64,000 nucleotides of DNA. Origin: Thinopyrum elongatum. Its lineage: Eukaryota > Streptophyta > Magnoliopsida > Poales > Poaceae. Position 1 is the first letter of the stretch, and the number at the start of each line of letters is the position of its first letter. Positions 34,063 to 44,965 of this stretch are shown here, in pieces. The translations under genes were made by a program, and so were the position numbers. The stretch lies in contig CM022302.1 of the NCBI GenBank assembly GCA_011799875.1, positions 99,857,911 to 99,921,910 on the forward strand. Reading direction: 5' to 3'. The notes beneath the pieces were generated by a model. It saw nothing but the letters and a program-made list of their open reading frames with translations. It searched no databases and was not told where the DNA came from.

Positions 34063-37000
34063 ATGTCCGGACCCAACCTTCAATGCCGGTGGGTGGCCTC
34101 CTCTGTCACAGAGGAGGATATCGCGAAGCTCCGGGCGGCAAGATACCTGACCGCGGAAATCCCCCACAGGCTCCCTGCCCAAGGGCAGGTCATTCCTACT
34201 CCCCGATCCGGGAGAGGGTCGTATTCATCTCTCACTTCCTCCGGGGGCTAGGGTTCGCTCTCCATCCCTTCGTTCGCGGACTCATGTTCTATTACGGGCT
34301 AGATTTTCATGATCTGGCTCCGGAATCCTTTCTTCACATCTTGGCGTTCCTCGTTATGTGCGAGGCCTTTCTCCGGATTCCCCCACACTTTGGCTTATGG
34401 CTCAAGACCTTTAAGATGATGCCGAAGGTGGTCGATGGGAAGCAAGCGGAGTGCGGCGGTGCTACGGTGAGCAAACTCATCCATACACCTTGGCCAAAAG
34501 GCTCTTTCACGGAAACCTCCAACCTATGGCAGCGGGAGTGGGTTTACATCACTGAACCCCGTGGCACCAAGTGGGCAGTTACACCTGCGTTCTGGTCGGG
34601 CCCTCCATTGCGGCTTGCATCATGGATTAATAAGGGGCTGGACTAGGGATGAACGGACGAAGTGCAGACGCTACAAAGCCGCATCCGGAGCCTCCTTGAG
34701 AAGGAGACCGGCCTCATCAACGTAATCCAGGTAATGCTAATCCGCCGGGTCCTGCCGTGCCAGTGACGGCCCCTCCGCATGTGGGAGTTCAATCCGGAAG
34801 GACCACGGACTCTTCAGCACTTCTTTGGCACGACGCACAAAGGAATGTGGAAGTTATTCTTCGAGACACGAAAACAGTGGCCGGATACTACCGAGGACAT
34901 CGGCCTCGACTGCAACCATCCGGATACCTCAGTAGGCCCTCGACTCTCTGAACATAGCTTAGTTAAATATCTTGTAACAACATACTGAGAAAACCATCTT
35001 CGACCAGGGCTGGATCAAGAAGGCGGAAAGAATTAGGTGTTCGGCCCCTCTTCCCGAAGACTCAGCAGATCCTGTGTTAACAAGGATGCTGGCCCCGGCG
35101 CCATACCAAGTGTCGGTGAAGGGGGATAAAGAGGAGAGCAAGAAGGCCAAAGGCGACCTCTATTCCAGAGGTGCTATGTCCGGGGAGGTTGAAACTCCCT
35201 CTTCCGAAGACAAAAGAGAAGAAGAAACTGACACCCCCTCTCCCGATGGGAAGAAGAGGGCCGCCTCCGAAGATTTGGAAGCAAAGGCTCTTAAGCGAGG
35301 GAAGATGTCCCTGTCAGGTGGCTTGGGTTCCGAAGACGACGTTGTCGTGCAGTTCCTCCGTAAGGACAAGCCCTTAGCCGAATCGTAAGTGAGCAGGGGT
35401 GTTCGAAACATATCCCATTGCTTTCCAGTTACCAGGGTAACATTTAAAATATATGTGTTTGCAGTCTGGCACGCAGTCTTCCTCAACAGTCCTCCTCCTC
35501 GGGGGATCTACTTTCAGAGATGATGGAAAGCGAGACGCCTCCACAGACCTTCTCGCCCGACAGGGCGGACAACGCCGAGGTGTCGTCCCGGAGGATCTCT
35601 CCCGATCAACAAGCGGTGCGAGGGATAATGAAAACTACGCCCGAAGGTGATACTTCGGCCGTCCAGAGTCCGGGGCATGCGGACCCTATGGGGATCAACA
35701 ATAAAGGGCCCGGGCTATCCGATTTGCAGCCGGGGACGATTCTAGAGTCGGGTAAACATATTCTTCCGAAGGAAGCCCATACTCCCGCGGCCATTCCTAG
35801 GGATCCGGGGGCGCCGAATACATTGACGGGCATGCTGCAACGTGCGTCTGTTTCAGAGGAACATCATACCTTAATGGGTACGGTAGTCAAGAGGATTCTA
35901 TCTGCGAAAAGCGGATTGAATGAATCCTTCATGAGCCTGCTAGGAGGCTTCGAGGTATGTAATGTAATATCCTCAATTGCACTTCTACGTGCAAAATGCA
36001 CCTGTGTATAGAAAGTAGCCCCTGAGACTCTGATTGGCATCCGAAGGGAGGCGATCAGAGGATCAAAAAGATATTCCCAGGAACTAATCTAATGAATTGG
36101 CACACATGCTGTTTCATCCATCACGACTGCCCCAGCTACAAAGGTTGCAAGGCTGAAGCAGAAACTTGATGTGGCGGATGACGACCTTATACTGATTAAC
36201 AGGCGGCTCGACGAGGTGCAAGGTATGTGTTTTAGGGCAGTCAGTATATGTAAGTATGATAATGTGTGCATGACGCTGAAAATTGTATACTGAGATATGC
36301 ATAACTGCAGATAATGCTGCCGCAGTTGAGGCCCTACGGGCTAAGCTTGCTCGGGCTAAGGAGCAAGCCAGGACGAGTGAAGCGGCTGCCAAGAAGGCAG
36401 CTGCTGAATTAAAGGCCGAACAGGCTGCTCGGCGCCAGTGCGAGGAGAGAGTATCTACCTTGACGCGTGAGCTAAAGGATGCCAATGTTCGATGCGAATT
36501 CCTCGAGAAGGATAAGAAAGCCAGAACGGTCAATCTCAGCAAGGCCTTACAAGAGGCCAAAGAAGCACGGTCCGAGTCTAGAGCGGCTCGGGAAGAGATC
36601 CGGCAAGCTGGGGAGATAGCGGCTGGTAAGCCTTTCTTATTACAGACTAAATTCGGCGATCCGAAGTATGCCCGCCTTAATCAAATGTGGAGTTCTCTAG
36701 ACGCATTCTTGGACTTGCTGAAGAGTGTCTCCGATGCGGCACAGTTTTACCAAACGCAAGAAGAACATGCGACGGAGAAGCTTTTCTGGTCGCAATTCAG
36801 CATGCCGAAGCGTCCGCTGCTACTAAACGAACAGATGGCCCAGTCGGCCGAACTCCACAAGATATCCGGATTGGCCATGAAGGACGTCGTAGTCCGGCTG
36901 TGGCCGACTGAGCCAATTCTGAATAGTTATTTCGGTTTGGTGCAGCGACTTGTTGATGCGGTGCCGCGTATCGACGCTGTGAAGCGGTCAACGTGCATTG

Positions 37001-37185
37001 AGGGTGCACGGATGGCCTTTGCCCGCGTCAAGACGTACTGGGCGAAGATGAAGGCCACCGATATTGCAGCAAAGAGTCCACCCGAGGGCAAGGACCATCA
37101 TACGCCAGAGCATTATTTTGAGGATGTCCTAGAGGGTGCCCGCTTAATAGAGGGTCAGTGCTCGAAAAATATGATGTTCGAGTGA
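34063..37185 (+). pseudogene. Antisense multi-exon gene of the gypsy element ('putative gypsy-type transposon' domain, Transposase_28-like), decayed
   Basis: Exon 1 begins MSGPNLQCRWVASSVTEED and holds the domain found in many grass proteins labelled 'putative gypsy type transposon' (FISHFLRGLGFALHPFVRGL, later RIPPHFGLWLKTF). It has a frameshift near 34200 and stops at about 34644-34652 and 34763, and a further shift near 34985. The next coding segment ends at 35384 before a gt...ag intron (35385-35464). The next exon (35465-35954) has a gtatgt donor. A short exon ends at 36222 (...INRRLDEVQ). The last exon, 36311-37185, is fully open, giving an Ala/Glu/Lys-rich coiled coil and then a conserved-looking C-terminal domain (GLAMKDVVVRLWP). 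Function is unknown. Opposite-strand additional ORFs are known in some plant gypsy lineages. Exon limits are by splice-site inspection only. Confidence 0.75.
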
Positions 37186-38422
37186 GTATACCAAATTTGT
37201 AAAAACAATATTATGATATATTAAGGCCATAATTTATACTTTTCCCTGAAAGTTTTGGTGCCTCCTGTGCGGCCGGTTTTAGTGTAATCTGAAAGTTTGC
37301 CAGTCGTCGGCTTCAGCCCCCTCGCATATAATACGGGGGTGTTCGAAAAAGCAATTGATCATTCTTAACCCAACGTCTTGGTCCGTGAAGGAGGTGTCAA
37401 TGCGGCGAACTAGGCAATCGGACTATAGGGCCTTAACACTTTCACTTAGCCATAGGAGTTTGATGGCGGGTCTACGATATAGCCCCTGGTATGTACGCGT
37501 TTACCCGAATATGGTGCGTTACATAGGTGACCAGAAGAATGGTCCTTCGTGTAATACGGAAAGAATCGCGAAAGATTCTGATGAGTCATCGAGTGGTTGA
37601 CCAGCTCTCGGCGCATCATGACAGTCAGTTTTTGGCTTTCTCTACTAAGGTGCTCATCCGGATAAGCCAGGACACAATCGCAGTAGTTCTCCCTTTACTA
37701 CCCTAGCCGATACAGCGGAACGTAAGGTAGTAAGCACAGGAGCCGGGCAACCCAACTATTGACCAAAGACATGATTCGGAGCTGATGCATATAAGGCCAA
37801 AACTCGTGACGCCGAAGTATGCTGAAAAGCTGTTCGGACTTGTCGGCAACTCATGTGTTGCCGTATCGAGCCCCTGGCAATTTGTGCCGAGGTGCGTTCA
37901 TGAAACAACCGAAGAAGCAAAATTCAGTACGTAGAAAAAGCGAATACTGAATATGGGTTATGTTCACTGGAATCTGATTGACGTGTCAAACGCAGTTTTT
38001 ACAGATTATAACGCCCCTACCCAGCTTATTAACAAGCCGGGGGCCGAGGGCTGAGGGAAAACAAAAAAGGCACTTTACAGGTTAAAAATAAAGAGTGTGG
38101 TCTTACTAAAATCATTAGGACCTCCTATCGCACGTCTGCGCTGCCTTGCCTCAGTTAAAGGACTCCTTAGGAGGAATAGCCTTTGGTTATTTATATGAAG
38201 CCAAACTTTAGAAAGAGTCCGTAAGATGATCAGGCTTTGAATCACCTGTTGTAAAAGATAAAAAATAGTTAGAAAAAGTGAAAAGACTATGAGGGTGCGG
38301 ACCGCATTGTAGGCCTGTCCGTATAGTGCCTCCGCCGAAGACCATGGTATTTTAAGTGCATAATTATGTATGCATGGTACGTATGCCACCATTTGGCCGG
38401 GACGGAGACGGAGGCCAGATTG
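37186..38422. other. Central region of the gypsy element between convergent genes
   Basis: This holds the 3' ends of the antisense gene and of gag-protease. There are no pol motifs on either strand. In an autonomous relative, reverse transcriptase and integrase would be expected here or further left; they are missing rather than merely mutated. Confidence 0.55.
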
Positions 38423-41400
38423 CTAGTCTAACTCCTGACGAGCCGGACTGTTATGCTGCGGAGTAGTTCGGATTCGCTTGACAGTGTCCGGGAGCTTGGC
38501 CGCTGAATTAAGATTCTGCTTGGCAAGGTCGCTCTGTACTTCCGTTGCCAAGGCCGCGGTGTGCTCCTCAGTACGGAGGGAGCGCTCCGTGTTTCCATTA
38601 ACTGTTATGACACCGCGTGGACCCGACATCTTGAGCTTGAGATAAGCATAGTGTGGCACTGCATTGAATCGAGCAAATGCGGTTCGTCCGAGCAGTGCAT
38701 GATAGCCGCTGCGGAAGGGGACGATATCGAAGATCAACTCTTCGCTTCTGAAGTTGTCCGGGGATCCGAAGACAACCTCTAGTGTGATTGAGCCCGTACA
38801 GCGGGCCTCTACACCTGGTATGACTCCTTTAAAGGTAGTTTTTGTGGGTTTGATCCTTGAGGGATCGATGCCCATTTTGCGCACTGTATCCTGATAGAGC
38901 AGGTTCAGGCTGCTGCCGCCGTCCATGAGGACGCGCGTGAGATGGAATCCATCAACAATTGGATCGAGGACTAGTGCGGCTGAGCCGCCATGACGAATAC
39001 TGGTCGGATGGTCCCTGCGATCGAAGGTGATCGGGCAGGAAGACCATGGGTTGAACTTTGGGGCGACTGGCTCCATCGCGTAGACGTCCCTGAGCGCTCG
39101 TTTGCGCTCCGTTTTGGGGATATGAGTGGCGTATATCATGTTCACCGTTTTAACCTGGGAAGGGAACTTCTTCTGCCCTCCTGTGTTCGGCGGACGGGAC
39201 TCCTTGTCATCGTCCTCGCTTTGCGACCCCTTCTCCTTGTGTTCGGTATTTAACTTGTCGGCCTGTTTAAAAACCCAACAGTCTCTGTTGGTATGATTGG
39301 CTGGTTTATCAGGGGTGCCGTGAATCTGGCATGGACGATCGAGTATGCGGTCCAAGCTGGATGAGCCTGTGTTGTTTCTTTTGTATGGCTTCTTCCGCTG
39401 GCCGGGCTTGGAGCCACTGAAACCGGCGTTGACCGCCGTGTCATTGGCAGTGCCACCATTGCTTCGGCGCTTGTGCCTGCTGCATCGGGGCTTGCCATTG
39501 CCATTCTTGGCTTCAGAGGTACAAGCATCGCTTGCTGTGTTATTGCTACGAGCTAGCCAACTATCCTCGCCCGCACAAAAGCGGGTCATGAGTGCCGTGA
39601 GGGCTGCCATGGACTTCGGTTTTTCTTGGCCGAGGTGACGAGCGAGCCATTCGTCACGGATGCTATGCTTAAAGGCCGCTAGGGCTTCGGCATCTGGGCA
39701 GTCGATGATCTGGTTCTTTTTAGTTAGGAACCTAGTCTAGAATTTCCTGGCCGACTCTCCAGGTTATTGAACTATGTGACTTAAGTCATCGGCATCCGGA
39801 GGTTGTACATATGTACCTTGGAAGTTGTCGCGGAAGGCGTCTTCCAAGTCCTCCTAGCTGCCAATAGAGTTTTCAGGCAGACTGTTTAACCAGTGCCGAG
39901 CTAGCCCCTTGAGTTTTAATGGGAGGTATTTGATGGCGTGAAGGTCATCACCACGGGCCATATGAATATGGAGAAGAAAATCCTCAATCCATACCGCGGG
40001 ATCTGTTGTTCCATCATATGATTCGATATTTACGGGTTTAAACCCTTCTGGGAATTCATGCTCCATTACTTCATCAGTGAAGCAGAGGGGGTGTGCGGCG
40101 CCTCTATATCGGGCCGCGTCGTGACGTAGCTCGGATTGAGTTCGTCGGCCGTCTTCGGCCCGGGCGTGGTTATGTTTGTCACGTCTGGCTTGATAGCCGT
40201 CGTCGCGCGCCAGGGCATGCCCCCGCGATCCGTAGATTGATCTGGACTGACCTACTCTATTGTCCAGGTCCTGCCGCAGGTCATATGTATGACCCTGGGC
40301 TGTTATGTCTTTGCTTTTGCGGCGAGGTAGTATGGGCTGGTGTTCGGCTTGAGTTGCCGCTTTGTCCCGGCCACGTGGTGGTCGGTCAGCCGCATTATGT
40401 GTTGATGGCATAGGCTTAAGTGCCTCGTCGTTGAATTGGGGTAGCAGTTTACGCCTCGGATAACTTTTAATGGGGCGCTCGAGTCCGTATTCCTCGGCTG
40501 CCAGGACATCAGTCCATCTGTCGTTGAGTAGATCTTGATCAGCTTGAAGCTGCTGCTGTTTCTTTTTCAGGCTCTTCGCAGTGGCTATTAGCCGGCGTTT
40601 AAAGCGCTCCTGCTCGACGGGTTCCTCAGGCACGATAAAGTCTTCGTCGCCGAGGCTCACCTCATCTTCGGAGGGTGGAAGATAGTTGCTGTCCTCCGAG
40701 TCTTTGTTTATGGCCTGTTCATCAGGGCTGGCTTGCCCATCTTCCCTATCGTCCTGTTCAAAAGTCGGCTCGACGGGATCTTCTTTGTCTTCGGCCTCAT
40801 CCGGAGTATTGTTCTCTCTCGTGCCGGTGTTGCTATCTTTTCCACGGCGTGATTTAGAGCGGCGCCGTTGATGTCGGCACTTTGGCTGTGTCTCAGGAGG
40901 TGTATCCTCGACTGGATCTTTCTTGTTATCGCCGTTATTCTCTTTGGGGGTATCCACCATGTACACGTCATACGAGGAGGTGGCTATCCAACGCCCAGTA
41001 AACGGTGGGTTTTGGGCCTGCTCCTCTCCGGCATCGATGTCCATACCGTCGATGTCTTCGGAGTCGTAATCGAGCATGTCGGTTAAATCTTCGACAGTGG
41101 CAATGAAGTGGGCGGTGGGTGGGAAGCGAAATTCTCCGTCCTCAGCCCCCAGTTCAAACCGGATATAGTTCGGCTGCGAGTCCCCCGCTAAGGAGAGGGT
41201 TTTTAATAAGTTAAGCACATCACCTAAAGGTGAGTGCCGGAAGATGTCCGCAGAGCTGAACTCGACGATCGGCGCCCGATTGAGCTCGACGGGCGCGGAC
41301 ACACGCGGTTCGGAACCTGTTGCCGGAGACGAGTCCGAGGTTCCGGTGACACAGATCTCGTTCGAAGTTGGGTCTGTGTGCGGCTCCAACGCCGCTGAGT

Positions 41401-41788
41401 CTGCGGCTTCCGTGGCGGGGTTGAGCTTCCCGTCCTCGGACGGCGCAATCTGCTCCAGATCTAGGGCTAGGGCAGTTACAGGAGCTATCTCCCGGGTATG
41501 GTCCGATGTTAGATTTAGGTCATGTTCATCGCGGTGGCAGGGAGTGGCTGCCATGGGCTCGAATCCGTCGAAGATCAAGTCTCCGCGGATATCAGCAACA
41601 TAGTTCAAGCTTCCAAACCTGACCTGACAGCCAGGGGCATAGCTGTCAATCTGCTCTAGATGGCCAAGCGAGTTGGCCCGCAGCATGAAGCCACCGAATA
41701 CGAAGATCTGGCTGGGGAGAAAGACCTCCCTCATGGCAGCATCGTTGTGGATGATTGATGGAGCCATCGAGTCTTCTAGCGACGACAC
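38423..41788 (-). pseudogene. Gypsy gag-protease ORF with three in-frame stops
   Basis: One frame of 1122 codons reads from the ATG at 41788 to the stop at 38423. The N-part is acidic and low-complexity. The gag core ends the first open stretch (AIKYLPLKLKGLARHWLNSL) and continues after it. A Cys/His cluster and basic stretch follow, then a retropepsin-like motif (LMDGGSSLNLLY) and a flap-side ALLGR motif. Stops at 39854-39856 (TAG), 39764-39766 (TAA) and 39737-39739 (TAG) are in the same frame, with no indel between, and each can come from one transition. The protease motif has DGG rather than the usual DTG/DSG, a variant seen in some plant gypsy-type proteases. No pol follows. Confidence 0.85.
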
Positions 41789-41795
41789 AGCGGAA

Positions 41796-41814
41796 CTCTC
41801 AATGAAAGCACCAA
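41796..41814 (-). promoter_or_regulatory. Putative primer-binding site of the gypsy element
   Basis: Directly beside the 5' LTR the minus strand reads TTGGTGCTTTCATTGAGAG. The position is right for a PBS; I cannot name the tRNA. Confidence 0.45.
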
Positions 41815-42296
41815 TGTCGGTGTCAAAACCGGCGGATCTCGGGTAGGGGGTCCCAAACTGTGCGTCTAAGGTCGATGGTAACAGGAGACGGGGGACACGA
41901 TGTTTACCCAGGTTCGGGCCCTCTCTATGGAGGTAATACTCTACGTCCTGCTTGATTGATCTTGATGAATATGAGTATTACAAGAGTTGATCTACCACGA
42001 GATCGTAATGGCCTAAACCCTAGAAGTCTATCCTGTCTGATGATGATTGTGATTATCCTTGTCTCTACGGACTAAACCCTCCAGTTTATATAGACACCGG
42101 AGGGGGTAGGGTTGTACAAAGTCAGTTACAGAGAAAGGAATCTTCATATCTGGACGCCAAGCTTGCCGTCCACGCCAAGGAGAGTCCCATCCGGACACGG
42201 GAGAGAGTCTTCTGTCTTGTATCTTCATGGCCCATCAGTCTGGCCCACATTGCGTAGCCCAGACGCCTGAGGACCCCTTAATCCAGGACTCCCTCA
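41815..42296 (-). repeat. 5' LTR of the gypsy element (482 bp)
   Basis: On the minus strand it starts TGAGGGAGTCCTGGATTAAG and ends CACCGACA. A TATATAAA-like box (minus) lies near 42085-42093, followed by sequence matching the R/U5 region of the other copy. Confidence 0.9.
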
Positions 42297-42552
42297 CCCG
42301 GCGCCTTCCTCCCCTACGTCCTCCAGCCCCACGAGGTACCTGCCTGCCTTTTCTCATGCAGATCCACTCACCCCACTTCAACGCCGCGTCGTGATCTGAT
42401 CTGGTGCCTGCAGGCGCTGCGGGCCAAGGACCTGAACAAGATGTTCCCGGTGGTGGACGCGGAGGCGGCGCCCACCGCCAACCCGCGCGGCTTCGCCAAC
42501 CTGCTCTGGAAGCTGCTCGACTTCGACTCGACGCTCTTCCATGTGAAGGGTG

Positions 42553-42663
42553 CCATCTTCATCCCCCTGCCCCAACGCCACGGAGGACGCCATCTTCATC
42601 CTCCTGCCCCGATGCCATGGAGGATGCTGTCTTCATCCTCCTGCCCCGACACCATGGAGGACG
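42553..42663. repeat. Three tandem copies of a 37-bp unit
   Basis: Units start at 42553, 42590 and 42627, each with 'cttcatccycctgcccc' and 'ccayggaggayg'. The first copy abuts the end of captured exon 2, so the array may mark the breakpoint where host-gene similarity stops. Confidence 0.85.
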
Positions 42664-43781
42664 CCCCTGCACCACTGCTCCGACGCCATCCAGGTCTTCT
42701 TCCTTCAGTTTCTTCTTCTTCTTCCCTTACCATCCATTCTCTTGACTGAGATGTGATGTGATTTCCTGCCATGAATGAGCTGCTGTAGCCGGATGGATGT
42801 AGGACGACCAGCCATGGATGAGCAGCAGCAGCACCCCCATGGTGAGCCCCTCCACCCCTTTGTTCCCCTCTGCCTTTTGTGATGCTAGGGTTTGGCCTCG
42901 GTGCCATGACTAATTACTTGCTGGCTGTCGCGTCGAGGACCGAGTGTTGGAGATGATTTGTGTTGTTGGTGGTCATCTAGCTACTGATTTGCTGCGGCAA
43001 GTTAGAATGCCTACTCTTCTGTGCTATAGAAAGCTACTAAATTATCTAGTTTGCATCCCTTTGATGTCCTGCATGCTACTGATTTGTTGCAGGCAATTAG
43101 AATGTTGTATGTTAAGTAAAAATGTGGCATAATCCATTGGAATAAATTAGATGGGAATATATGGTAGGTTTAGTACAAACGTGGCTTATTCCATTGGAAT
43201 TTTTGTTTCCAATGGGACAATCCGAATGTTGTAGGTTTAGTACATGATGCCATGGAAGGTTGTTCATGTTCTGTCCTTCCTCTTCTGATCTGCCGGATAC
43301 TAGAGTTCATGTTTGTACATAGCTCACTGCTCACTGCGGCACTGAAGCACAAATATTCAATTACACGATGCACATAATCATGCCTGCTTTCTAGTATATT
43401 GCTCACTTCCTAGTGCATGCCAATAGTCAATTACACAGGTTCTCCTCGGCTAGAACAAGCACTGAAGTATGATTTTCATGCCCATCAAATGAGATTTTGT
43501 GCTTTGCAAAGTGAGTTGTACCCAACTGCTTGTATACTTGTTCTGTATTTTGTTCTTAATTGTTCTTTTATTGTTAGTAGTACTAACAATGTGCATTTCC
43601 TCTCACAGGAGCTCCATGCAAAAGTAGATTGACAGGAGCAGGAGAGTCTGTGATTGCTATAGAAGGACTGAAGTAGCTCCATGTTGAAGAAAATTTGAGA
43701 CACATGGAGTTGGTTGAGCCTTGAGTGACCTGGAGAAGCAGGGCATCGCCGGGGAGATCTCTGACTTGTGTCGTGGTAAGA
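42664..43781. other. CACTA interior without a clear gene; one exon-like patch
   Basis: Mostly non-coding. Around 43608-43786 there are a plausible splice acceptor (tctcacag, 43602-43609) and a donor (gtggtaag, 43773-43780) around a partly open stretch (translating to pieces such as EKQGIAGEISDLCR in one frame). This could be a second captured exon fragment; I do not recognise the gene. Confidence 0.35.
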
Positions 43782-44813
43782 TGATAACCCACAAGTATAG
43801 GGGATCACAACAGTTTTCGAGGGTAGAGTATTCAACCCAAATTTATTGATTCGACACAAGGGGAGCCAAAGAATATTCGCGAGTATTAGCAGTTGAGTTG
43901 TCAATTCAACCACACCTGAAAGACTTAATATCTGCAGCAAAGTAATATGGAAGTAACGGTAATAGTGGCAAAAGTAACAGTAGCAGTTTTGTAATGATTG
44001 TAACCGCAGTAGCAACGAAAGTAACTTAGCAAAGATCAATATGTGAAAAACTCATAGGCATTGGATTGGCAATGATAATTGTGTTGGATAATATTCATCA
44101 TGTAGCAGTCATAACCTAGGACGACACAGAACTAGCTCCAATTCATCAATATAATGTAGGCATGTATTCCGTATATATTCATACGTGCTTATGGAAAAGA
44201 ACTTGCATGACATCTTTTGTCCTACCCTCCCGTGGCAGCGGGGTCCTAATGGAAACTAAGGGATATTAAGGCCTCCTTTTAATAGAGAACCGGACCAAAG
44301 CATTATCACTTAGGGAATACATGAACTCCTCAAACTACGGTAATCACCGAAAAGAATCCCAATTATTGTCACCTTGGGGTATGCGGATCATAACTCGTAA
44401 TAGGTGTCTACAACTTGCAAGATAGGATCAAGAACTCACATATATTCATGAAAACATAATAGGTTCAGATCTGAAATCATGGCACTCGGGCCCTAGTGAC
44501 AAGCAGTAAGCATAGCAAAGTCATTGCAACATGAATCTTAGAACATAGTCGATACTTGGGATCAAACCCTAACAAAACTAACTTTATTACATGATAAATC
44601 CTATCCAACCCATCACCGTCCAGCAAGCCTACGATGGAATTACTCACTCCCGGCGGTGAGCATCATGAAATTGTTGATGGAGGAAGGTTGATGATGATGA
44701 TGGCGACTAATCCCCCTCTCCGGAGCCCCGAACGGACTCCAGATCAGCCCTCCTGATGAAGAACAGGAGGCGGCGGCGGCTCCGTATCGTAAAACGTGAT
44801 GAATACTTCTCTC

Positions 44814-44952
44814 TGATAGACAAAGGGTTTTGTGTGTTGTGGGCTTCGACACCTCTTGGGTCGGCCACGGCGACATATATATAGAGGGGGTACCTCATCG
44901 GGTACATGTACAAGAGTTACAATACGTACACAATACAATTACATGTCTAACA
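44814..44952 (-). repeat. 3' LTR of the short-LTR copia (139 bp)
   Basis: Plus strand tgatagacaaaggg ... acatgtctaaca. It includes a tatatatag box. It pairs with 52384-52522. Confidence 0.95.
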
Positions 44953-44963
44953 CCCTCCCTCAA
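44953..44963 (-). promoter_or_regulatory. Polypurine tract of the short-LTR copia
   Basis: The minus strand reads TTGAGGGAGGG immediately before the 3' LTR, the usual primer for plus-strand DNA synthesis. Confidence 0.75.
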
Positions 44964-44965
44964 TC

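Larger units (their letters stand above)
33028..42296 (-). mobile_element. Non-autonomous Ty3/gypsy-type element with gag-protease and an antisense gene
   Basis: Two LTRs (33028-33510 and 41815-42296) are flanked by the TSD cccgg (33023-33027 and 42297-42301). The minus strand is the genomic-RNA strand: PBS next to the right LTR, then gag-protease (41788-38423). No reverse transcriptase, RNase H or integrase follows. Instead the left half carries a multi-exon gene on the opposite strand (34063-37185). By eye the LTRs differ at about 14 of 482 positions, roughly 3%, so insertion was not recent. It depends on another element for its enzymes. Confidence 0.9.
32898..42552 (+). pseudogene. Captured host-gene fragment, HNH-endonuclease-domain-like, split by a gypsy element
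   Basis: Exon 1 runs from the ATG at 32898 (MAAFMEEERAVDDALGYP), loses phase near 32950, and continues in another frame to 33022. It resumes after the gypsy insertion at 42297 and ends ...LPYVLQPHE at 42335. A 78-bp intron with gt...ag borders (42336-42413) follows, then exon 2 (ALRAKDLNKMFPVVDAEAA, then PRGFANLLWK) to about 42550. From memory this resembles the N-terminus of a conserved plant protein family with an HNH domain and a coiled coil. The HNH part itself is absent. The 1-bp shift, the missing 3' part and the location between CACTA ends mark it as a captured, non-functional fragment rather than a resident gene. Retention of the intron points to DNA-level capture rather than retroposition. 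Confidence 0.72.

Noticed and set aside
34063..37185. A genuine DNA transposase gene
   Set aside because: Although the domain name contains 'transposase', the gene sits antisense inside a gypsy element with LTRs and TSD. No DDE-type catalytic motif is visible.
43782..44813. A complete gypsy element with this LTR
   Set aside because: Both LTR ends are accounted for and the only interior sequence is the copia insertion, so a solo LTR is the simpler reading.
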